From Phycisphaerales bacterium (GTDB lineage: Bacteria; Planctomycetota; Phycisphaerae; Phycisphaerales; SM1A02), in assembly GCA_022447205.1 (NCBI GenBank), contig JAKVBQ010000009.1, positions 1 through 44,975 of the forward strand: 44,975 nt of DNA, read 5' to 3'. Positions within the stretch are counted from its first letter, which is position 1, and each line of letters starts with the position of its first letter. Made by a program: the position numbers and the translations under genes. Positions 23,523-31,344 of the stretch are shown piece after piece. Under the pieces are notes generated by a model, which saw only the letters and a program-made list of their open reading frames with translations, ran no database searches and had not been told where the DNA came from.

Positions 23523-23921
23523 TCAGGAACCCGCCGCATAGGCCTCGAGGTCCTCGAGATCGATCAGTTCCAGCGCCGCTTCGTTGGTGGCCTCGAGGCA
23601 CACCTCGGGGGCACACCCTGCTTCCAGGGCCTGCTGCCAGCGGGCGGCACAGAGGCACCATCGATCCCCGGGCCGGATCCCGGGGAAGCCGTGCTGGGGC
23701 ATGGGCGTTGAGAGGTCGTTGCCTGCGGCCCGGCTGAACTCGAGGAAACGTTCCGTTGCGATGATGCAGACCACGTGTCGTCCGTGGTCATCGGGGCCGG
23801 TCTCGCAGCAGCCGGTTCGGTAGAACCCGGTGAGGGGGTCCGTCGAGCATGGCTCGAGGGGTGTTCCGAGGACGTTTCGTGCCGTCGACTGGGTCGGTGT
23901 GTTGCCTGGTCTCGAGATCAT
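23523..23921 (-). CDS. DUF2237 family protein
   Basis: 132 residues from the chosen ATG ('MISRPGNTPTQSTARNVLG'). The core 'NVLGTPLEPCSTDPLTGFYRTGCCETG', in parts, 'DHGRHVVCIIATERFLEFSRAAGNDLSTP', in parts, 'GFPGIRPGDRWCLCAARWQQALEAGCAP' in parts, and 'LEATNEAALELI' match the DUF2237 family closely, including its conserved cysteines. The function of this small soluble family is not known. The frame stays open 36 codons further upstream, but that part is not family-like. Ala-Ala-Gly-Ser ends the protein. Confidence 0.85.
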   Translation of the reverse strand: MISRPGNTPTQSTARNVLGTPLEPCSTDPLTGFYRTGCCETGPDDHGRHVVCIIATERFLEFSRAAGNDLSTPMPQHGFPGIRPGDRWCLCAARWQQALEAGCAPEVCLEATNEAALELIDLEDLEAYAAGS

Positions 23922-24211
23922 GTCCGCAGCGTACCCGAAGAGGCGATTCCCCTCCGAGCGGCTCCACGGGGTGATTTCGGCCGTCGGCTCGAAAAAAGAA
24001 CGGAATTCCCCTGAACCGGTGTCACACATGGGGGGTCATGCGAGTAGCTCATTATGGACCCGGGGACTGGAGTCGGCCTCCCGCCGGAACTCCGGTTCGC
24101 GTACCGCATCGAGTACCTCAACGACAAGAGCAGTCCTGCGCTCGTGCGCTGCCGCTGTCCCCTTGTCATCGCACTGACAGATCCTCTCGGACCAGTCACA
24201 TGGAGAAGACA

Positions 24212-25177
24212 ATGACTCTAGACACCGACTACACCGCTTCGGAAAAGACCACGCGACTTCGAGGCCGCGTCACCGCCTGCGCCGTCCTCATGCTCGTCAA
24301 CCAGTTCGCGCCGCTTGCCGCGGCGGATGACTTCTTCTGCTACCACGCACCCGACCTGAACTGCGACCGGGTCGTCGACGGTCAGGATCTCTCCCTCCTG
24401 CTCGGGAGCTGGGGGACCGGGGATCGCACCATCGACTTCGACGGCAGTTGTTCCGTGGATGGCGGCGACCTCGCGTACCTCCTGGCAAGCTGGGGTGCGC
24501 TGCCTGATCCGCCCACCCTCTCGGAGGTGGAGTTCGACAACGAATCCGTGCAGTTCTGCATGGGGTCGGACTCCCTTGAGGCGACGATCGACGGCTCGCT
24601 CTACATCGATCCCATGACCTCGGATCAGTTCGGTTTCATCAACGTCAGTCTGCAGGATGGCGTGTACGTCTCGATGGAGTACCAGCAGTCCTCGCTGGTG
24701 ATGATGTCCGGCATGTCCAAGGTCGGGATCTACGGATCCGATCCGGCCACTGATCCCTACATCTACGTCAACGGCTACCCGTGGGCACCGGGGGACGTGA
24801 TCGATGACCTGCACGGGGACATCATGGATCATGGGATGGATCCCTGGGCCTGGGAGGACTACAGCCAGATGATGATGGCCCAGCTCCTGGTCCATGAGAC
24901 CACCGCCTACGAGCAGAACCTGATCGCCGTCCAGATGGCCGGTGCCGGTGGCCCCGGCTTCTGGTGCAAGACCGCCTGCATCGCGGCGGGTGCTGCGATC
25001 ACGACCGCGGCGACCGCGGGTTGCCTGGTCCTGACCGGAAGCTGTGCGGTCGGCTCGACCGTGACCTTCGGTGGGCTGGCGATCCCCTGCACCGGCCTGA
25101 TCGCACTCTGTGCGGGTGGCGTCTTTGCAGGTGGAACGGCTGCGTATGAGCTTGCTCTGGCTTCCTGGGGCAACTGA
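24212..25177 (+). CDS. Secreted dockerin-like protein with six-cysteine hydrophobic C-terminus
   Basis: 321 residues from the ATG that has GGAGAAG six bases upstream; the frame is open further up but without a signal peptide start. A signal peptide ('RVTACAVLMLVNQFAPLAAADD') is followed at about residues 38-95 by two dockerin-like EF-hand units ('NCDRVVDGQDLSLLLGSWG', 'DGSCSVDGGDLAYLLASWG'). The middle is beta-rich with several Met and Tyr. From about residue 248 comes a hydrophobic Gly/Ala/Thr segment with six cysteines ('WCKTACIAAGAAITTAATAG', 'GSCAVGSTVTFGGLAIPCTG'). That end reminds me of the halocin C8 type of cysteine-rich hydrophobic peptides; this is a resemblance by eye, not a match. 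It could instead be a membrane-inserting anchor. Confidence 0.75.
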   Translation: MTLDTDYTASEKTTRLRGRVTACAVLMLVNQFAPLAAADDFFCYHAPDLNCDRVVDGQDLSLLLGSWGTGDRTIDFDGSCSVDGGDLAYLLASWGALPDPPTLSEVEFDNESVQFCMGSDSLEATIDGSLYIDPMTSDQFGFINVSLQDGVYVSMEYQQSSLVMMSGMSKVGIYGSDPATDPYIYVNGYPWAPGDVIDDLHGDIMDHGMDPWAWEDYSQMMMAQLLVHETTAYEQNLIAVQMAGAGGPGFWCKTACIAAGAAITTAATAGCLVLTGSCAVGSTVTFGGLAIPCTGLIALCAGGVFAGGTAAYELALASWGN

Positions 25178-25213
25178 CCGAACCACACGGTTTCCGTTGG
25201 TCCTCCTGTCACA

Positions 25214-25245
25214 AGGACCCGCCCCTTCGGGGGCGGGTCCTGTTG
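25214..25245 (+). terminator. Intrinsic terminator with UUCG loop
   Basis: AGGACCCGCCCC (25214-25225) pairs perfectly with GGGGCGGGTCCT (25230-25241) around TTCG, then GTTG. The stable tetraloop hairpin ends the dockerin-like gene; being nearly symmetric it may also stop thrS transcription from the opposite side. Confidence 0.8.
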
Positions 25246-25289
25246 CTTGGTTCGGCGATCGACACACCAGCCGGGCGTGCCCGTGGTGG

Positions 25290-27368
25290 TCACTCGGACG
25301 GGGTCTCGAACCGGTCGAGGAGCCGGGTCGCCCCGCGGGAGTTCATTTCGGCGGTGACTTCCGTCACGAAGTCGTCCAGCGGGACCTCGCCGAGATTGCG
25401 ATCGACCCCGAAGGCACGTACCGAGACCATCCGTGATTCGGCATCCCGGGGTCCGACCACCGCGAGGTAGGGGACCTTCATGTCCGCGGCGACCTTCACC
25501 TTGGCCTGGATCCGGTCCGCGCCGTGGTCGATCGTCGCGCGGACGCCACCTGCCTTGAGCTTCGCGAGGACCTCGTCCGCGTAGTCGGCGCTCTTCTCGC
25601 TGATCGGGAGGACCCGGACCTGCTCGGGTGCGAGCCAGCAGGGGAACGCGCCGGCGAAATGCTCGATGAGCACGCCGATGAATCGTTCCATCGATCCGAA
25701 CGGCGCTCGATGGATCATCACCGGACGATGTCGCTGGTTGTCGGCACCGATGTACTCCAGGTCGAACCGTTCCGGCAGGTTGTAGTCCACCTGGACCGTG
25801 CCCAGCTGCCATTCCCGTCCGATGACGTCCCTCACCACGAAGTCGATCTTCGGGCCGTAGAAGGCGGCTTCTCCCGGCTCCTCGGTGAACGGGACGCCCA
25901 GGGTCGCCGCCGCGTCGCGGCAGGCCTGTTCCGCCCGGTCCCAGTTCGCCGGGTCGCCGACGTACTTGGAGCTGTCCGGATCACGCAGGCCGACCCGGAC
26001 CCGGTAGTCCTCCATGCCGAGCGTGCCGAAGATCAGCTTCACGATCGAGAGACAGCCCTGGACCTCCTCGGCGACCTGGTCCTCCCTGCAGAAGAGGTGG
26101 GCGTCATCCTGGGTGAAGCCCCGGACACGGGTCATCCCGCCGATCTCGCCCGACTGTTCCCACCGATAGACCGTTCCGAACTCGGAGAGCCTGATCGGGA
26201 GATCGCGATAGGAGCGCTGCTCGCTCGCGAAGATGCGGATGTGGTGCGGGCAGTTCATCGGCTTGAGCAGGTAGCCGTCGATCTCACCTTCGTTCATCAG
26301 GTTGGCGAGGTCGCCGCAGGAGCAGCCTTCCTCCGCAAGTTCGTGGAGCTTCGCGCGGTCGATGATTGGCGTGTACTGGCTGTCCTGGTAGTAGGGGAAG
26401 TGTCCCGATGTCCGGTAGAGGTCGAGCTTGCCGATGTGCGGCGTGAAGACCTGGTTGTAGCCCTGTCGGGTCAGTTCCTCGGAGATGAATTCCTGCAGCT
26501 GATGACGGACCATCGCGCCGTTCGGCGTCCACAGGACCAGCCCCTGCCCGACCATCTCGTCGATCGTGAAGAGCTTCAACTGCTTGCCGAGCACGCGGTG
26601 GTCGCGCTTCCTCGCCTCCTCGAGGCGATGGATGTGCTGCTTCAGCTGCTTCTTGTCCGCGAATGCCGTCCCGTAGACACGAGTCAGGCGGTCGGAGTTC
26701 TCGTCGCCATGCCAGTAGCTCGAGGCGAGGGTCATGATCTTGAAGGCACCGATGCGGCCGGTCGACGGGACATGCGGGCCTCGACAGAGGTCCTCCCAGT
26801 CCTTGCCCGGCTCGCCGGTCGCGTACCAGGTCAGTTCGTCCGATCCGGCCTCGATCGCACGCTCTGCATTGTCGACCTTGTACTTGGAGCCTTCCGAGCG
26901 GAGCTTCTCGAGTCCGTCGCCTGCGGGCATGCCGTAGCGGCAGAAGGGGCGGTCCTCCTTGATGATCCGCTTCATCTCGGCCTCGATCGCCTCGAAGTCC
27001 TCGGTCGAGATCGAACGGCCGTCCGGGAAGGCCATGTCGTAGTAGAAGCCGTTCTCGACGGGAGGGCCGTAGACGAGTTCGGTTCCCGGGAACACAGCCT
27101 GGATCGCTTCAGCCATCACGTGCGCACAGGAGTGGCGAATCAGGAACAGCGCATCCTCGTCGACATCGCCTTCACGCGTCTTCGCGGTCACCAGGCCGAG
27201 TTCGACATCCTCGTTGATGACGGTGGCGAGATCGCAGAGCGTTCCGTCGATCCTCGCGCCCAGGGCGGCCTTCGCCAGACCCGGACCGATGTCCGCGGCG
27301 ACTGCCGCAGGAGTGGTGGGTTCGTCGTATGAACGGAGACTGCCGTCGGGGAGCGTGATCTTGGGCAT
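25290..27368 (-). CDS. thrS: Threonyl-tRNA synthetase
   Basis: 692 residues. N-terminal TGS domain ('MPKITLPDGSLRSYDEPTTP'), editing domain with 'HSCAHVMAEAIQAVFPG' and 'CRGPHVPSTG', then the class II catalytic core. The zinc ligands are seen in 'LKPMNCPHH' (Cys), 'TQDDAHLFC' (His) and 'PVMIHRAPFGSMERFIG' (His). 'YRWEQSGEIGGMTRVRGF' is motif 2. The anticodon domain follows ('VRVLPISEKSADYADEV'). About 40 residues before NCPHH lies an insertion with 'EEGCSCGDLANLMNEG', not in E. coli ThrS. The start is 30 bases behind the nrdR stop, so the two are likely co-transcribed. No infC-rpmI-rplT follows directly. Confidence 0.97.
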   Translation of the reverse strand: MPKITLPDGSLRSYDEPTTPAAVAADIGPGLAKAALGARIDGTLCDLATVINEDVELGLVTAKTREGDVDEDALFLIRHSCAHVMAEAIQAVFPGTELVYGPPVENGFYYDMAFPDGRSISTEDFEAIEAEMKRIIKEDRPFCRYGMPAGDGLEKLRSEGSKYKVDNAERAIEAGSDELTWYATGEPGKDWEDLCRGPHVPSTGRIGAFKIMTLASSYWHGDENSDRLTRVYGTAFADKKQLKQHIHRLEEARKRDHRVLGKQLKLFTIDEMVGQGLVLWTPNGAMVRHQLQEFISEELTRQGYNQVFTPHIGKLDLYRTSGHFPYYQDSQYTPIIDRAKLHELAEEGCSCGDLANLMNEGEIDGYLLKPMNCPHHIRIFASEQRSYRDLPIRLSEFGTVYRWEQSGEIGGMTRVRGFTQDDAHLFCREDQVAEEVQGCLSIVKLIFGTLGMEDYRVRVGLRDPDSSKYVGDPANWDRAEQACRDAAATLGVPFTEEPGEAAFYGPKIDFVVRDVIGREWQLGTVQVDYNLPERFDLEYIGADNQRHRPVMIHRAPFGSMERFIGVLIEHFAGAFPCWLAPEQVRVLPISEKSADYADEVLAKLKAGGVRATIDHGADRIQAKVKVAADMKVPYLAVVGPRDAESRMVSVRAFGVDRNLGEVPLDDFVTEVTAEMNSRGATRLLDRFETPSE

Positions 27369-27398
27369 GATTCGCGAAGTGTACGCGAATGCGGCGAT

Positions 27399-27902
27399 TC
27401 AGTCCGTATCGAAGAGCTCGTTCTGTCCCGAGACCGGTGGCGGGGTGCTCTTGAGTTCCTGGATCGCCTCCTGGACCTGGTCGATCGACTCGAAGGACTG
27501 GTACTCACTCGCGTAGCGGATCCAGGCGACCTGGTCCGTCTCCCGGAGCAGTCGTGCGACGTGCCGGCCGATCTCGATGGAGTCGATCTCCCGCTCGAAC
27601 TCCCGGTGGATCAGTTCCTCGACCTCCGTGACGATCTCCATCTTCCGTTCCTCGGAAACCGGTCGCTTGCCGCAGGCTGCCTGGATCCCGCTGAGGATCT
27701 TCCTGGGATCGAGGGGGACCCTCGTCCCGTCCTTCTTGATCACCATCATCCGCGAGGTCTTCTCGATCCGCTCGTAGGTCGTGAACCGTGTCTCGCAGCT
27801 CTTGCACTCACGGCGACGCCTGATCGAACTGCCACCCTCACGGTCGCTGGAGCGGCTGTCGATCACCTTGGAGTCATAGTGTCCGCAGTACGGGCATCGC
27901 AT
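27399..27902 (-). CDS. nrdR: Transcriptional repressor NrdR
   Basis: 167 residues. A zinc ribbon at the N-terminus uses Cys3, Cys6, Cys33 and Cys36 ('MRCPYCGHYDSKVIDSR', 'RRECKSCETRFTTYERIE'), followed by an ATP-cone domain ('MVIKKDGTRVPLDPRKILSGI', 'RPVSEERKMEIVTEVEELI'). NrdR senses ATP/dATP and represses ribonucleotide reductase genes. No nrd gene or clear NrdR box is in the window. It precedes thrS on the same strand with a 30-base gap, an unusual pairing. The last 20 residues are a polar tail. Confidence 0.96.
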   Translation of the reverse strand: MRCPYCGHYDSKVIDSRSSDREGGSSIRRRRECKSCETRFTTYERIEKTSRMMVIKKDGTRVPLDPRKILSGIQAACGKRPVSEERKMEIVTEVEELIHREFEREIDSIEIGRHVARLLRETDQVAWIRYASEYQSFESIDQVQEAIQELKSTPPPVSGQNELFDTD

Positions 27903-27966
27903 CGAGACACATCGTCCGTCCCATCGAGGTCGGGGTCAACTCGTGGTCCCGGATTCGCGATTCAGG

Positions 27967-28650
27967 TCAGTTGCGGCGGCGTCTGCGGCCGGAGGCGAGT
28001 GCCATCAGGGTGGCGAGGCCGCCTGCGCCCGGAACGGCCGCTCCGGCGGCGGCATATTCGACCGCCACGTCCCAGCAGACCATCGAGCCGTTGTCCGTCA
28101 GGGTGTTGCTTCCCGACATGGAGAACACCAGCTGGTAGGCGGTGTCCTTCTCGAGATCATAGCTGTCGGCCATGTCGTTCAGGCTGCCGATGAGGTTCTC
28201 GTTCGACCCGTACAGTTCCACCGACCAGGAGGCGACGCTCGAGAGTGCCTCGAGATTGGAGATCAAGCCGAGGGAGATGGACGCGTCGTGATCGAGGCTG
28301 AACATCGTCGAAGTGGTTCCGACCGCGCTCATTCCGAGCAGGTCCGAATGCATGTTGAGGTTGCACCAGTCGAATCGGATGATGTCGACGTTGTCCTCGA
28401 TGCTTGAACACTCGTCGGAGGCCGAGATGCAGGCCTGGTAGTCGTCACCGATGTGTGCGTGGATGCATTCCGCATAGGCGGATGCCGGGTCGAATTCCAG
28501 CGTGCAGTCGTGGGTCAGGGTGTAGAAGGACACCTTGGCATCAAGGCAATGCGTCCTCATCGCATGGGGGTCGAGGCCCTCCGCGACAACCTGCCCCGCG
28601 ATCACGAGGCAGCACGACGCTGCGAAAAGTGTCCTCTTCGTTGAGGTCAT
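27967..28650 (-). CDS. Secreted protein with PEP-CTERM-like tail
   Basis: 227 residues. Signal peptide 'TLFAASCCLVIAGQVVAEG' at the N-terminus. The mature region has eight or so cysteines ('HCLDAK', 'HDCTLEF', 'ECIHAH', 'ACISASDECSS', 'DWCNLNM') likely forming disulfides outside the cytoplasm, then a beta-rich part. The C-terminus 'AAVPGAGGLATLMALASGRRRRRN' is a degenerate version of the 'VPAPGALALLGLGGL' sorting tail of the other secreted protein in this window. Function unknown. It is transcribed toward nrdR with a 64-base gap and has no clear promoter. Confidence 0.75.
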   Translation of the reverse strand: MTSTKRTLFAASCCLVIAGQVVAEGLDPHAMRTHCLDAKVSFYTLTHDCTLEFDPASAYAECIHAHIGDDYQACISASDECSSIEDNVDIIRFDWCNLNMHSDLLGMSAVGTTSTMFSLDHDASISLGLISNLEALSSVASWSVELYGSNENLIGSLNDMADSYDLEKDTAYQLVFSMSGSNTLTDNGSMVCWDVAVEYAAAGAAVPGAGGLATLMALASGRRRRRN

Positions 28651-28736
28651 CGTTCTTCGATCTCCACGATGCCAGAACCCCGGCCGGGTTCTGACCCCTC
28701 CAGAGTGTCACAAGTGCCCATGATTGCAAGGGATAA

Positions 28737-28760
28737 ATCCCCCGCTAGAGGGGGGCTTTC
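28737..28760 (-). terminator. Possible terminator after frr
   Basis: On the minus strand CCCCC (complement of 28750-28754) can pair with GGGGG (complement of 28739-28743) around TCTAGC, followed by ATTTAT. The stem is short and the T run weak; it lies about 70 bases past the frr stop. Confidence 0.3.
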
Positions 28761-28827
28761 TCTCCCATGGTCCGATAGCCTGCCATTCAAGCCTGGATCC
28801 CGTGGGACCTGGGCGATCACCGGGTTC

Positions 28828-29388
28828 TCAGATGTCCTCGATCTCCGTGACCTTGCCGTTCACCATCTCGTCGATCTTCGATGTGGCCTTCTTGGTCAGG
28901 TCGTCGACATCACCCTTGGAGGACTTGATCACGTCATCCGCGATCTTGAGTTCGGACTGGGCGCCGTCGAGGGACTTGTTCGCGTCGCGTCGTTCGTTCC
29001 TGACCGCGACTTTCGCGTCCTCGCCGAGCTTCTTCACCTGCGAGATCAGCTGCTGTCTTCTCTGCGCGGTCGGAGAGGGGATCGAGATCCTGATGGTGCC
29101 GCCGTCGCTCTGCGGGTTGAGCCCCAGGTCCGAGGTCTCGATCGCCTTGATGATCTCGTTCTTCGCTCCCGGGTCGAAGGGCTTGACGACCAGTGTCGTC
29201 GCGTCCACGACACTGACCGCGGCGAGTTCCCTGAGGTCGGTCGCACTGCCGTAGTAATCGACCTTCAGGTACTCGATCAAGGCGGTGTTCGCCCGCCCGG
29301 TGCGGATGCCGCGGAGTTCCCGTCCGAGGTACTCGATCGTCTTGTCCATGCGATCCTCGCATTCGAGGAGGATTTCGTCGGGTTCCAT
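28828..29388 (-). CDS. frr: Ribosome recycling factor
   Basis: 186 residues, the usual length. I chose the ATG of 'MEPDEILLECEDRMDKTIEYL' (in part), nine bases behind GGAG; the frame stays open upstream into pyrH. 'LRGIRTGRANTALIE', 'VDYYGSATDLRELAAVSV', 'VVKPFDP' and 'SDGGTIRISIPSPTAQRRQQL' (in part) are typical. RRF with EF-G splits terminated ribosomes. It lies 35 bases downstream of pyrH, the common pyrH-frr pair. Confidence 0.96.
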   Translation of the reverse strand: MEPDEILLECEDRMDKTIEYLGRELRGIRTGRANTALIEYLKVDYYGSATDLRELAAVSVVDATTLVVKPFDPGAKNEIIKAIETSDLGLNPQSDGGTIRISIPSPTAQRRQQLISQVKKLGEDAKVAVRNERRDANKSLDGAQSELKIADDVIKSSKGDVDDLTKKATSKIDEMVNGKVTEIEDI

Positions 29389-29423
29389 GGTTCTTGTCTC
29401 CGGTTCCTCGGCATCTGCCGTGA

Positions 29424-30161
29424 TCAGACGGTCGTGTGCTGGTCGGGAAGCACCAGGGTTCCGATTCCCGGTGTTCCCTCGACGACCCTGCGGATGTTGC
29501 CCTGTTTCTTGAAGTCGAACACGCAGATCGGGAGCTTGTGCTCCATGCACATGGTCATCGCGGTGAGATCCATCACGCCGAGCTGCCGGTCCAGGACCTC
29601 ACTGAAGTTCAGGTTGTCGTACCGGACCGCGTCCGGGACCTTGTGAGGATCGGCATCGTAGATGCCGTCGACCTTGGTCGCCTTGAGCAGGATGTCCGCT
29701 CCGAGTTCGATCGCCCGGAGGGAGGCGCAGGTGTCGGTGGTGAAGAAGGGGTTCCCGGTGCCTGCGACGAGGATCACGATGCGTCCCTTCTCGAAGTGGC
29801 GCATCGCCCTTGCGCGGATGAACGGTTCCGCGACGGAGGTCAGGTTGATCGCACTCATGACCCGTGCGGCCTGGTTCCTGCTCTCGAGGGCCTCCTTCAG
29901 GGCAAGCCCGTTGATCACCGTGCCGAGCATGCCCATGTAGTCCGATGCGGATTGATCGAAGGACGTGGATTCGGCAAGCTTCGCTCCCCTGATGATGTTG
30001 CCTCCGCCCACCACGACGGCGATGTCCGCACCCGTCTCCCTCGCGGAGGCGATCTCATCCGCGATCAGCATGAGTTCGTCCGGATGGATGCCGAGTTCAC
30101 CTTCCCCGGCGAAGCTTTCTCCGCTGATCTTCAGGACGACTCTCTTGTAGGGCTGGCTCAT
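29424..30161 (-). CDS. pyrH: UMP kinase
   Basis: 245 residues of the amino acid kinase fold. 'YKRVVLKISGESFAGEGELG', 'DIAVVVGGGNIIRGAKLAE', 'DYMGMLGTVINGLALKEAL', 'VILVAGTGNPFFTTDTCASLRA' in parts, 'LLKATKVDGIYDADP' and the C-terminal 'MDLTAMTMCMEHKLPICVFDF' (in part) are characteristic. It makes UDP from UMP and ATP, the bacterial hexameric type. frr follows on the same strand. It diverges from the VWA/ExbBD operon across about 150 bases. Confidence 0.97.
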   Translation of the reverse strand: MSQPYKRVVLKISGESFAGEGELGIHPDELMLIADEIASARETGADIAVVVGGGNIIRGAKLAESTSFDQSASDYMGMLGTVINGLALKEALESRNQAARVMSAINLTSVAEPFIRARAMRHFEKGRIVILVAGTGNPFFTTDTCASLRAIELGADILLKATKVDGIYDADPHKVPDAVRYDNLNFSEVLDRQLGVMDLTAMTMCMEHKLPICVFDFKKQGNIRRVVEGTPGIGTLVLPDQHTTV

Positions 30162-30276
30162 CTGGCGGCTCCTGGTCGGGGCTCCGGGGCGTGCCCGGCG
30201 GGGGTATCCCCCAATTGGAACCGGGAACCGAGCTTCCGGTCAAGCTGGGCGGTTTTCGCGGTTGATTATTTCGGCG

Positions 30277-30282
30277 TAGAAT
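30277..30282 (+). promoter_or_regulatory. Possible -10 element of the VWA/ExbBD operon
   Basis: TAGAAT, five of six bases of TATAAT, lies 30 bases before the first ATG of the operon in the divergent gap to pyrH. The -35 side is poor (TTTTCG 18 bases upstream), so only the -10 is suggested. Confidence 0.3.
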
Positions 30283-30312
30283 CCATATTCCAGCCCGAAT
30301 CCCGGCTCCTAC

Positions 30313-31344
30313 ATGCGTAGTTGTCTACTGAACGTGATCTACAGCGATTCGAATCCAGGTCCCGAGGTCGGCTCCCGAAACCTCGCCGCGTCGGATGAGC
30401 TTCGGCGCACTATCGGCATGCTCGTCGAGGAGAGGCGTCGTCTCCGACGCCAGAGGGTCACCAACCTGATCCTGATCGGATTCGCGATCTCGATCCCGTT
30501 TCACCTCGCCATCATCATCTACCTCGCCAGCGTCCGGATGGCCGCTCCCCAGGGAGCTGGTCCCGAGGAAATGGTGGTGGAATTCGCAGTTCTCTCCGAG
30601 TCGGAGCTCGAGGATCTCGGCGAGCAGGATGAGCTCGAGGCGCTCGACACGCCGGAGGTCGAGGAGCTCTCGACCTTCTCCGAGTCGCTGTCGGAGGATC
30701 TTGACACCGCAGCCGTCGCGATGGCCGTCTCCACCGATCTCAGCGGAGCGGTGCCGACCCCCGGCGGCGGCGCCGGGCTGGGTCAGTCCGATGCGGTCGG
30801 CGGGGGGCTTGCGGGCGGGGCATCCTTCTTCGGCGTCAGCAGTCGAGGCCGTCGTTTCGCCTACATCGTCGACGTCTCCGGCTCCATGAACAGCAACGAC
30901 AAGTTCCCGATCGCGATGGCCGAATTGAAGCGATCGATCAAGGCGCTTCCCGACTACGCCTCGTTCGTCGTCCTCCTCTACTCGAACATCCTCCGGGCAC
31001 CACCGATGCAGACCGACTGGTTCCGTGCCAATGCCACCAGTGTCTCTCGAGTGAGTCGGTGGATCGACACCGTCGAGACCGGCGGCGGCACGCTGCCCTA
31101 TCCCGCCTTTGCCGAGGTCTTCAAGCTCGAGGAACGCCCCGACGTGATCTTCTTCCTCACCGACGGGATCATTCCCGAGGACACCCCGGAACAGGTGGTC
31201 GATCTCAACTCGCAGGGGCGATCCGTCGTGGTCAACACGATCTCCTTCGGTCAGGACGCTTCCCGTGAGCCGCTCCAGAGGATGGCGGACGAGAGCGACG
31301 GGGTCTATCGACACGTCGACGCGGGAAGGAGGGGGCAGCCATGA
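30313..31344 (+). CDS. Membrane-anchored VWA-domain protein with TonB-like N-terminal helix
   Basis: 343 residues. Residues 1-50 are basic and probably cytoplasmic ('EERRRLRRQRVT'), 51-73 form one membrane helix ('NLILIGFAISIPFHLAIIIY'), 85-130 are a strongly acidic linker, 145-170 are Gly-rich and 180-335 a VWA domain. Its metal-binding MIDAS is complete: Asp187, Ser189, Ser191 (DVSGS), Thr260 (GGGT) and Asp284 (LTDG). In the helix Ser60 and His64 make S-x3-H, the spacing of Ser16/His20 in TonB, which is essential there for coupling to ExbB-ExbD. ExbB- and ExbD-type genes follow in the same operon. I infer a PMF-energised protein with TonB topology whose working end is a VWA domain. There is no clear ribosome-binding site. 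Confidence 0.85.
   Translation: MRSCLLNVIYSDSNPGPEVGSRNLAASDELRRTIGMLVEERRRLRRQRVTNLILIGFAISIPFHLAIIIYLASVRMAAPQGAGPEEMVVEFAVLSESELEDLGEQDELEALDTPEVEELSTFSESLSEDLDTAAVAMAVSTDLSGAVPTPGGGAGLGQSDAVGGGLAGGASFFGVSSRGRRFAYIVDVSGSMNSNDKFPIAMAELKRSIKALPDYASFVVLLYSNILRAPPMQTDWFRANATSVSRVSRWIDTVETGGGTLPYPAFAEVFKLEERPDVIFFLTDGIIPEDTPEQVVDLNSQGRSVVVNTISFGQDASREPLQRMADESDGVYRHVDAGRRGQP

Noticed and set aside
25524-27332. A 602-codon open frame on the plus strand
   Set aside because: Lies entirely opposite thrS, whose synthetase motifs are certain.
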